A program made the translations under genes and the position numbers. From assembly GCA_945859605.1 (NCBI GenBank), contig OX243824.1, forward strand, positions 30,519,459-30,583,458: a DNA stretch of 64,000 nt. Direction: 5' to 3'. A model generated the notes under the pieces. That model saw only the letters and a program-made list of their open reading frames with translations, was not told the origin of the DNA and ran no database searches. Of this stretch, positions 49,827 to 59,413 are shown piece by piece. Within the stretch, counting starts at the first letter, position 1, and each line of letters opens with the position of its first letter. The DNA comes from Lumbricus rubellus (lineage: Eukaryota; Annelida; Clitellata; Crassiclitellata; Lumbricidae).

Positions 49827-50504
49827 CATAAACACATCTAATAAAGAAATTTGATAATGTGACATCGATGTTGAAGTATAATGTGGAAGTAGATTGGATA
49901 CAGAAGTAACAATGAAAATTGTTCTGATACCAATTGCAATTATTAGTGTGGAATTTTGCAATCACTTTGGAGTTAACAGCACTTTAGGTCAGTGTCTGAG
50001 ATATCCACAAACACGGCGTTGATGTCTTCATCTGTTCCCGTATTGACTACTGTAACTCATTACTTATTGGCCTACCTAAACTCGCCTGGCTCCTCCCCAG
50101 TCAGTACATAACGCATCTGCTCGCATACAATTTTAAAAATTAGACACGAAAATCCGCCACTTCAACATTAGCTAGAAATAGGGTCAGTGGAGTGATCAAG
50201 ACATAATATTATTTTTCAGTCGACAAACTAATTTTGGCGATCATTTATAGTCAGTATCGCTTGACGCCTAGGCTATTACGTTAAATTGCATCTTTAATGC
50301 AGATTTTATTTTATGCAACTTTTATGTAGCGTCTCATTTGAGGACGCTATAGACACTAACGGACTAATGGGATAATAAAGTTAATAATAATGAAGTTAAT
50401 TATAAAGAACTCGTGGTTTTTTAATTAAAGCTTCGCTTATCTTTCACTACTGTAACCACCTTGTCTTATTTACCTTATCGCGAGCCATTTCAGACTTCAC
50501 GGAT

Positions 50505-50753
50505 CAAAATTTAAAATCAATTGACTTCAAGTGACAGTGATTGACGCAGGTCTATATATTGCTCTGTGTACAATGTGCACACAGGATATCATTGTGTTAT
50601 AGGTTAAACTTAAAATCAGAACTGACCTATCTTCTGTAGGCTAAATGAAAGTTTAATTCAGACCTATTTTAGAAATTTCTCTCTTTCTTAGACAAACGCA
50701 TAAGCTTACCGTCGATCTGCGAAGAAAAATCGATATTTAATCCGGACCGCACA
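50505..50753 (+). promoter_or_regulatory. Putative promoter/5' region of EGF-repeat gene 2
   Basis: It aligns with 6600-6840 through TCAAGTGACAGT, TTGCTCTGTGTACA, CTGTAGGCTAAATGA and CCGTCGATCTGCGA. At the third block gene 1 has TAGGCCTA and gene 2 TAGGCTA. Confidence 0.45.
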
Positions 50754-53700
50754 ATGAAATTATTCTGCATATTAGGAGGTTAGCTTAGTCAATAATATTC
50801 CTCCATGTTTATTTCTTAAATATTAACTAATGACAAGTAGACGAGTAGCTAGGGAAATAGCGAATTGCGTGATCTGTGTGAAACTGAAGTTCAGGCATGT
50901 TAATTATTTTAATTAAAGCACCTTAAAGCGCCTCAAAATGCAGTTTAGCGTGACACTTTAGAAACAATTGTTTCATTTTATGGCATAGCCTACAATCTGT
51001 GTTAGTTGTAATACATGTATATTGTTGATATAGTCCGAAACAGCAACGTTTCATGAACCAAATTTGATTTTATGGCATTTGTATCACACAAATACCCCCC
51101 CCCCCCCATATTAGAATTTTCCGTTCTGAAAAAATGTGTCCCAATTCAGGCCATAGCGTCCTGCATTGGGACAACGCATCTGGAGCATTGGGACAAACAA
51201 TAAATCTTGTTCTAATCATAATTATCTAATAGAGTATTATATATCATATTCCAGTTGACAATGTATACATGAGTGACTAGAGTAGATTAAACAATAATTT
51301 TATCAAAGAATTTAATCAATACGAACAAGCTTCCGTTGACCCAGTCAATCGTAATAAAAATTGGACTTACTGGTCAATTTCAAGTAAGTGCAATGTGTCA
51401 TATCTTTACCCATCCTGATAGCATTCTGTTTAACACAATAAGTTCTTATACAGTGAACCCGTTTAAGTTTAATTTCTTGTGATGAATTTCATGCATTGAG
51501 ATTGTCCCAATGCAGGCCATTAGCGCATGTCTCAATGCAGGCCATCAATGGCTAGGGCACTATTTTTGAGATAATGAAAAAGGCACTCAGTGAATTACTC
51601 CCAAATTTTACTTTATGCTTTGCAATACACTACTCTAACTAGTTTTCTTGTATTTTAAGCTAAATAAGCACTAGACCATAGGTGTAAAAACGATGGAAAC
51701 AGAATAAAAAACAGTAAAAAAGTCGTTTTTTCGAAAAAAAAAAAAAAAAAAAAACGATAAAAAACCTAAACGGAAAATAATTTGACTTTGCTACATCTAA
51801 AACCGCATTTTAACCTTGAACACCTTGATTAGGAACCTACTACACGCAGGCTATCTCTTAAATGATGATGTTAAACGATGAAATAATTACTTTAGTTAGC
51901 TGAATCCTTGAGAGTTGGTGGAAAACATAAAGAATATCAGAAAAATTAAAATTAAGGAAAATAACAGAAATTAAATGAATAAATAAAGATAAAGAAATAA
52001 TAAAAAACGATAAAAAACGATGGGGAAAATAAAAAACGAAAAACCACGTTTTTTGGGAGCGAATAAAAAGCGGAAAAAAACGTTTCTTACAACTATGCAC
52101 TAGATTATATTATAATACAATTATAATTAGGAACCTACTACACGCAGGCTATCTCTTAAATGATGATGTTAAACGATGAAATAATTACTTTAGTTAGCTG
52201 AATCCTTGAGAGTTGGTGGAAAACATAAAGAATATCAGAAAAATTTAAATTAAGGAAAATAATAACAGAAATTAAATGAATAAATAAAGATAAAGAAATA
52301 ATAAAAAACGATAAAAAAACGATGGGGAAAATAAAAAACGAAAAACCACGTTTTTTGGGAGCGAATAAAAAACGGAAAAAAACGTTTCTTACAACTATGC
52401 ACTAGACATTGAATGCAGTAGTTGATACTGCTTGAGTAAAAAAATATTTTTCAGGCCGAAAATTAAAATTTGCAATATCTCTGTAAAACGTATTCTTTAA
52501 TGCAGGATAAGACGTATGATCAACCGACACATGATATACGTTCTCTGTATTATTTTTACACGCGATAATATACAGAGACGACTTCTGTACTACCACTGTC
52601 CCAATGCAGGACCTGTCCCAAACCTGGACATTCTCCCCACGGAAAATGGGGTGAACTGGTGCTAAGATGATTGGTCAAAGGACGATATCATGAAGATCAA
52701 TCATAGAACGATCAGTCATATGGACGATTGGTCGTAGGGTCTATTATTGATCATAGGACTATCGGTCATATGCCTCAGATAAACGACATGAATTGATACG
52801 AGAAATCTGTTGAATGGGAAACGAACCCAGATAAGTCCTCGAGGGGGGGGGCTGTCGTCGTCCACCAAACGACCGTGGGACTTTGTCCAGCCACCACTCG
52901 CCCATTTCCTGGTGTAGAACTTGGTGAAGAGACCCGATTCCCAACGGAAGTAATAACCACGGTTGCTGGCCGGGCACCAGAAGAAGAGTATCTTTCCTTG
53001 GAACCTGGGGTTAGGCTTTCCCTGTCAGAGGACCTGGTGAAGTACTCATTTCCCCAACAGTTAGCCCTCTCGCGGGTGGTCCAGTCCGGAACTCTTAACT
53101 CAAGAATAGGCGGCCACCTGGCGAATAAGCACGGCGCTACAGATCTAATGACTAGTTTTATTTATTTTTCTTCAGTTTTAAATCTTCTGCCTGTTGTCGA
53201 GTTGCAAGTGGCATCTGTTTCTTCGTTTTCCTGTATAAAACGTAATCTGACTGCAACGGTCGATAATGAAATGAAGCTTTACATCGATGGCGTTGAGATA
53301 ACCGGCCTTCATAACTTCAACAATTGGACTCTATTGGACGTTGTCGATCTTCCTTGTACTACACGATTAATAGCGATTCATGGAAAAAATTATGAAGTAG
53401 GTGCTGGCATTGTAGCGTCAACAGATGATGAATATATTCTGACCAATTCCTCTTGGAAATGTTCAAACGTTAGTCAATCCGGTTGGGAAGGAATTGATTT
53501 TGACGATTCCACATGGATATCTGGTTTGGAGTTTAATCTGCCGTTCATACCTGGGATCAGCCCAAACGCTGAGTGGATCTGGCTGAGGCATTATTATGAT
53601 ATCCCGGATGAAGAGGAAACGGATATGAATGTCTACTGCAGAAAGAGATTAGGTATAATCATTTTTGCATTTCATTAGCATTTTACACGCTTTGATCAGT

Positions 53701-55688
53701 TTACAAACATTGGAACACTCCGAAAATAACATTGCTACCTGAAATTTAGCGCCATTGGCCTATAGAAAATAATTATAATAATTATGAGCAGATGTTTCGC
53801 GGGCAGATTTACTTAGGTAGCATATATCTATTGAAAAACTCAACAATTTTAAAATTGAGTTGTCAGTTATGGCGTTCGCAAGCATCAGCGATTGCAAGAA
53901 ACATTATCCAGCTGGCGACATTCACTTCAAACTCATTTGAATAAGCTTACACTTCTTCCTAAGTTTTCCCGTAATTCCTTCAAACACAAAGGCTGGCATT
54001 ACATTCCAACTTGCATCTGATTGTTTTACCATCCTTGGTTGCGCTCCATCTATAGGCCTATCTTATCTCTGTCATCCAGACACCAGACAGTGTCCGACGT
54101 TGAAGCGCATCGTAGTCTTCGCTCTGCTGTGAAGGGGCAACTTCTAATTCCACGTGCTCACTTAGCTACCTACAGGCAACGTCGAGCTTTCTCAGTTGTA
54201 AGGCATCCGTCAGGAATGTCCTACCTACAAAGCTGCGTTCATTATAATTATCAGACCAATCAAACGTTTCATGATTCTCTCTCAAACATAATATCATACG
54301 CTTAAATATCGGCGTAGTCTACTAGGACCTATTGATGAACTATTTTGGTCAACATGCTTGCAACTACATGTAGGCCTATTCTCTCCACTTGCAACAACTT
54401 GGCACTCAGTATGCTAGTATTCCTTAACAGACTATTGATACTGGTGATTCTGCTGCTATTATTTTATTATTGTAATTATCTCTGTCATTATTATTAATAT
54501 ATTAATCCTGAGGTACATGTGATCTATCGTGATTGCAGTAATTTGGAATCAATGTTTTAGAACGGCTAGTCTTCGCAGATAACTTTCAAATCCTTGTTTT
54601 CGAATTTCCGCGAAAAAATTAGCGCTTGTAGATTTACCATCTTCACTTGTAGATTTCCACATAAAATTCCGTTTTACAGTTTATTGTAAAGTATGATAGG
54701 AGCATCCACTCCCTGCTTTAGCACGAGCTCGAATTCTTTTTGTGACGCTCAATAGCTTGCAACAGAAACGATACAGGAAAAACTTGCAACAGAAACGATA
54801 CAGGACGCTCAATATGACCTTGTAGATCGAGTCAAGCGGCAACTGATCTCACATTAGCTGCGATGATTAGCACCAAGACTTCCTTCAGCTAGCCAATGTT
54901 CTCCAACTTGAAATAAAATGTCTTGCAATTACGATATCTTGTGCCTTAAGCACCGGCGCTATAGAAGTTAAAATTCATGATTAAAAGAATAAGTGGTGCA
55001 ACTCGAATACAATAATTCAACATAGGCGTAGGAGACGGGGGTCCAGGGGGGGCAAATGCCCCCCCAAATTTCGGGCAAGTCTGATTTTTCGGGCAACCAG
55101 ACCCGGAAAAATAAAAAAGTTTTAAAACAAAATTACTTTTTTAAATTTTTCCGGGTCTTTTTGCCCGAAAAATCAGTCTTGCCCGAATAAAAAAAGGTCG
55201 TTAGACCTTTCGGGCAAAAAGTAACGGAAAATTTCAGAAGATTTCGGCCGGATGACTAAAAAAAGGTCGTCAGAATTTTCGGGCAAACGTAACGCAAATT
55301 TTTCTTAAGATTTTGGCCAGATGAAAAAAAAAATTTCGGGCAAAAGTCTCATTTTTGCCCCCCCAACGTTGAAATCTCCCCTACGCCAATTAAATTCAAT
55401 AAGTGATTCATTGTTTCAAATGCAGTTGATGAATCATGTTTTCAATTAATCAATGATGATCATTCCTATCCTACATTAATATTTTGAAATGTGACTTGTC
55501 TCTTTGCATAAGTGCAAACTGACAGTAGGCTAGATAATTTGCGTAAAATGTTGCATTTGCTTTTTCAGATCCAAACTTTTGTACCACGATTAACCCTTGT
55601 CTATTCGGAAGCACCTGCATTGATGAACCTAACGGTGGATACCATTGCAACTGTGCACCTGGCTACACTGGAAAGAACTGCTCAACAG
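50754..55688 (+). CDS. EGF-repeat gene 2, first three exons
   Basis: Exon 1 50754-50778 (MKLFCILG, donor GTTAGC), exon 2 53176-53652 ([14 protein letters not shown] signal-peptide end and the N-terminal domain to [10 protein letters not shown], donor GTATAA) and exon 3 55569-55688 (EGF module [17 protein letters not shown] to [11 protein letters not shown], donor GTAAAT). All junctions are phase 1, as in gene 1. The domain of exon 2 shares [45 protein letters not shown] and FDDSTW with gene 1. Exon 3 corresponds to gene 1 exon 6 rather than exon 3, because flanking intron sequence also aligns. No further exon appears before 64000, so the gene either continues beyond the window or was cut by the gypsy insertion. 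The long plus frame from 52875 includes intron sequence and is not the true start. Confidence 0.7.
51128..52625. repeat. Region of GTCCCAATGCAGG repeats with a ~298-bp tandem duplication
   Basis: GTCCCAAT(T/G)CAGG words occur near 51137, 51505, 51530 and 52598, on either side of a tandem duplication. Copy 1 runs about 51831-52105 and copy 2 about 52129-52406; both start AGGAACCTACTACACGCAGG and end ACAACTATGCACTAGA. The unit is A-rich with AATAAAAAACGA repeats. It lies in intron 1 of gene 2 and is probably part of a non-coding transposon. 52640-52770 adds a degenerate GATCRGTCATAKGACGAT repeat. Confidence 0.7.
53176..53652 (+). CDS. Gene 2 exon 2: N-terminal sandwich-like domain
   Basis: Acceptor TTCTTCAG, donor GTATAA, 477 nt (159 codons), phase 1-1. 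It is nine codons shorter than the gene 1 exon, mainly around [12 protein letters not shown], where gene 1 has a longer loop. It has the same cysteines and FDDSTW motif. 53653-55020 is intron without recognised elements, apart from a duplicated TTGCAACAGAAACGATACAG (about 54758 and 54784). Confidence 0.75.
55021..55391. mobile_element. hAT-like MITE, CATAGGCGTA family, copy 2
   Basis: It begins CATAGGCGTAGGAGACGGGG and ends GAAATCTCCCCTACGCC. The flanking TAATTCAA (55013-55020) and AAATTCAA (55392-55399) match 7 of 8. The homologous intron of gene 1 (near 20060) has an uninterrupted AATTCAATAAGTGATTCA, so this copy inserted after the gene duplication. Internal GGGCAAG repeats match 308-660. 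Confidence 0.8.
55569..55688 (+). CDS. Gene 2 exon 3: EGF-like module
   Basis: Acceptor TTTTTCAG, donor GTAAAT, 120 nt, phase 1-1, six cysteines. Closest match is gene 1 exon 6 (20239-20358), and homology continues into both flanking introns. Confidence 0.75.
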
Positions 55689-56064
55689 GTAAATTGTCTC
55701 AATTGAAACTTTTCAACAGAAAAAGCGAAAAAGGTCACTAGTGGTACATGTATGTACGCCAAGCGAATGGTCACTCCTACAAACTATTTAGAATTAACTA
55801 ATTTAATTCTAAAATTATAGTTTGTATTTCGTAAAACATTTTATGAATCATATATTCTTTATTAAAGAATTCATTCAAATAAATGAATTCTTTAATGAAG
55901 AATTATATAATTCATAAAATGATGATAATGCGAATATGACAATGAGTCGAAAGGAAAATTTTATAAATCGCTCCAGCTTCTTGTTTCCAAAGATATTAGA
56001 CCAAGTTTAATCATAAACATAATTATCAAGAAGACCAGAAGTTGCAATTATGGGCAAGTGGTGC

Positions 56065-56170
56065 AAAATGGGTGTCCGGACAATTCGCTGCAGGACAATT
56101 CGGAGCGGACAATTCGGAGATGGATAAAACGGACCGGAAATTCCGAGACGGATAATTAGGACCCGGACAC
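56065..56170. repeat. GGACAATTCGG short repeats bounded by GTGTCCGG/CCGGACAC
   Basis: Five or so degenerate copies of GGACAATTCG(G) enclosed by an 8-bp inverted repeat, GTGTCCGG and CCGGACAC. A small palindromic repeat island of unknown origin. Confidence 0.5.
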
Positions 56171-56464
56171 TTGAGAGTTCATATAAAAATCGTTAACTTA
56201 AGGTGATCAAACTTTTATTTAATTAGGTCTATAATTTATTGAGTGGCAAACAATCGTGAGAAATAAAAGCATCAGAAACATCAAATGCCTTTAGGTCTAA
56301 TAGCCTACGTCGGTTAAAGTGGCGTGCCTTTAAATTTATTATATGGCACCAAGCTAACGTTCTCTGATCTTCGGGACCCTAAATTAAACTAGAATTAAGA
56401 CAATGAAATTAGTTACCAAATGCACTAAATTATAAACTGACATGTATACAGGGGGGGGCCAAAA

Positions 56465-56900
56465 AAAAGACCCCCTCTAAGATTTTTGCCAATATCTTGA
56501 CCAAATGTAAGAATTTCGAAATGAAATTTTACAGTCTCAAAGACAATTCATATTTACACCAGTTGGCCAGGTTTCATTAAAATATTTCAAACACAACAAA
56601 AGTAGGCCTATACCACTTTCAGTTAAACCACCCACCGTTTTTTGACGATTCAAAAACCCGACGCAACAAAAAGTAACAAAAAATCAATTCAATTATTCTG
56701 GCTAATATCTTGGCCAGAAGTAAGAATATCGAAATGAAATTTTACACGCTTGAAGACAATTCATATCTACACATGATGGCAAGATTTTATCAACATATTT
56801 CAAACAGAACAAAAGTTATATCCCTTTTAGTGAGGTCACACCCCATTTTTTGACGTTTCAAAGACGTAACGCAGCAAAAAGTAGCAAAAACACGATTTTA
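56465..56900. repeat. Two tandem ~230-bp repeats
   Basis: Copy 1 (about 56470-56690) and copy 2 (about 56698-56900) both contain AATATCTTG(A/G)CCA, ATCGAAATGAAATTTTACA, AAGACAATTCATAT, TTTTTTGACG and CAACAAAAAGTA(A/G)CAAAAA-type blocks. Copy 1 has TAGGCCTA where copy 2 has only TTA. Non-coding. 56901-57407 has no recognised feature. Confidence 0.7.
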
Positions 56901-57412
56901 TTAAATCTCATCTCAAATAATTGTTATCAAATAGCCTTCATATTGCCAGGTTATCATTATTATTAGCCTACTATTTAAAAAAGGCCATTGACCCGTGCTA
57001 AGTGTGCGATGCCGTTGCCTTGCATAATGATTACTTGAACATTAAATGCAATAATAAAATTAGCTTGCAATAATCATTGACGGCTATCTTAGCCATAAGA
57101 AGTCGTGAAACTTGTGATTTAATAACAACAAACCACTTGTCAACTAAATTTATTATACGCCTAATTCAAATTAAGTCTATATTATAGGCTTATAGCATCC
57201 AATCTAGAAGCAGGTCTAATCAATCAAAACAAAAACATTATTCTTACATAGGATGCATTTTCTGTGATGTGTTAATCGCCAACAAGGCGAGCATAATTCA
57301 GAGAGTAGGCCAATGTTCAAGAGTCTTAATCAAGCGACAGAAAAAGTCGCTGCTTGCCTCAATTTACCATTGGGTCACAGTACTCTTCTAAGGGAAAACC
57401 AGAGTTAGTCCT

Positions 57413-57932
57413 TGTCACATGTCTTTTCCCTCTTCTTCTCTACGTGTGACCTTCAGTCTCTTCGGAAGCTTCTTCGTATAAGTTCGTGGTAGCGTAGGCC
57501 TATCCCTAGATAACTGTTCCATTAGCTAAATGGCTAGGTTAAAGAATCTACAGTCTTTCACTGTTTTGTTAACCAACAACGACGACGTGTTTAACTCTTC
57601 TTATTATACTCCAAAATCCGATATAAAGTAAAACGATCAGCAACAACACAACAATGACTACACTTGCGTTATCATAACAACTACACGACTACTATCTTCA
57701 TCAGTCTACTCTATCGCAACTCAACAACAACTCTTACAGCCTATCTCAACGGCTCTCAACACGCAACTCTCCTTCTTCACTTCCACTCCCTTCTTGTACA
57801 ATTAACGTACGCTCGTCTAGACGTCACGTGCTGTCCAGGCAATCACCTGTGCAGACGCCGCGCGGCAATTTGCACCTGGCCTACTTACGTCGCTGTACGA
57901 CAATCGGCGTGCACTGATTAAATTAGCTGACA
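57413..57932 (-). repeat. 3' LTR of the gypsy element
   Basis: 520 bp, TGTCAC…GCTGACA. It includes one TAGGCCTA, also present in the other LTR. The short plus-strand frame inside it is repeated in the other LTR and is not a gene. Confidence 0.92.
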
Positions 57933-58022
57933 TTACCTCCTTCCTTTCTTTTGAAGAGAGCTAATTAATCTTAAAAATTAGCGAACGTATAATGCTTAAA
58001 CTAAATACAAACAATTCTTATA

Positions 58023-58607
58023 CTAAATGCAATCACAAAATACCTTATAGTACAATCTCGATAAGCAGTCTGCTACTACATTCAACTTTCCTTTCTTATA
58101 GTTCAACAGAATGTCAAAATTTTGCAATGATAAAGACCATCTGACTAACTTAGCAGACTTCGACATTGACTCAGTCAAATAAACTAAAGGATTATGATCA
58201 GTGAACACATTAATCTTGGAACCAATAATGATTTCTTTCAATTTGTTTAAAGCCCATATGATTGCATAGGCTTCCTTCTCAATCGTCGCCCATCTCCTCT
58301 GGGTATCTGTCAGCTTCTGGCTGATAAATGAAACGGGACGTTCTATCCCCTCATCGTCCACTTGTGACAGCACAGCCCCCACAGCAAAATCACTGCTATC
58401 ACAGTACAAATTAAATGGTTTGCCAACCTCGAACATGTACAGAATAACATTCGATAAAACAATTTCTTTAAGAGAATCAAAAGATTTCTGGTGGTCCTCA
58501 GTCCAAATAATGTTCTCAGGTGTCTGCTTGCTAGTTAAATCTGTCAATGGTTTAGCAATCTCAGCAAAATTACAAATAAATTGTCTGTAGAAACCAAAGA
58601 ATATCAA
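58023..58607 (-). pseudogene. gypsy RNase H domain with end of reverse transcriptase
   Basis: About 190 residues. It starts in the connection region of gypsy reverse transcriptase (FFGFYRQFICNFAEIAKPLT, IIWTEDHQKSFDSLKEIV) and continues with RNase H: D in LYCDSSDFAVGAVLSQ, E in TIEKEAYAIIWALNKLK, and D in NVFTDHNPLVYL. The closing segment is KKGKLNVVADCLSRL. The fingers and palm with the YLDD-type catalytic box, expected just upstream, are missing: the preceding frame stops within a few bases at a deletion junction near 58610. Integrase is not downstream, in contrast to ordinary gypsy order. Confidence 0.85.
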
Positions 58608-58615
58608 TCAATTAG

Positions 58616-59413
58616 TTAGCAAATGTTAGGATTCTTCGGGTTCAGCACCACTTCCTGTTCTACCAGTGTACATAATCCAGGTTTGTCCGAAACTCTGTCT
58701 GCATAACAGTTCAGTACATCCAGTAGCTGTTTCTGTTGCTCGCTCGTAAGATGTCCGATCTGTTCATAGTCCAATTGCAGCGATTTCTGTGTCGTCTCTG
58801 CATGGTCTTCTTTCAATGGTAGCTCTACCACTGATCCGAATTCGTCGTCCTCTTCCACGATGAGACCACACGATAATGTTCTTGCGATGAACTTCCTCAT
58901 TTTGTTGGCATGGACGATTCGTCGGCCGTTTTCATTCATGTCCACCAGATACGAATACTTGGATCTTCTTTGTAGCACTGTACATGGACCATGCCATCGT
59001 GAGATCAATTTATTGGTTGACGTTGGATACAGGACGATGACGTTTTCTCCTGGTTCGAATTCTTTATCCTTGGCCCTCTTGTTGTATTGACTGGCGTATT
59101 GTTTTTGCTTTTCCTCTGCACAATTCTCAGCAAATATCAAAGCTTTCTCCATGTCTGCTCTTAAGTTCTTCAGGTACTTTGCTGGTTGTACTCCAATGTT
59201 TGGCGGTAGATTTATTTCTTTGGTCCAGCTTTCCTTTAAGATAGTTAATGGTCCTCTTGGCATTTTTCCATACACCAGCAGATATGGTGCCACTCCTGTC
59301 GTTGCGTTGGGAACTTCTCTCAATGCCCATACGGTAAACGGAATGATTTTATGCCACTGTCTTGGATTTCCACAATGACATGATGCACCATCTTCTTGAA
59401 CGTCTGATTCCAT
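58616..59413 (-). pseudogene. gypsy integrase C-terminal half joined to reverse transcriptase start
   Basis: 265 residues. The first part is integrase: HKIIPFTVWALREVPNATTG, APYLLVYGKMPRGPL, then QYNKRAKDKEFEPGENVIVL and LISRWHGPCTVLQRRSKYSY, the C-terminal SH3-like domain. From about residue 205 it reads IGHLTSEQQKQLLDVLNCYA followed by DRVSDKPGLCTLVEQEV, the segment that normally opens gypsy reverse transcriptase. So integrase directly precedes reverse transcriptase here. A frameshift near 59340-59400 separates it from the upstream frame. Confidence 0.8.

Noticed and set aside
52875..53175. N-terminal extension of gene 2 exon 2 as a coding start
   Set aside because: A strong acceptor TTCTTCAG at 53175 and the separate signal-peptide exon at 50754 match the structure of gene 1; the extension is intron.
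57664..57921. 85-codon frame repeated at 62867-63124
   Set aside because: It is inside the two LTRs and antisense to the element; identity reflects LTR identity.
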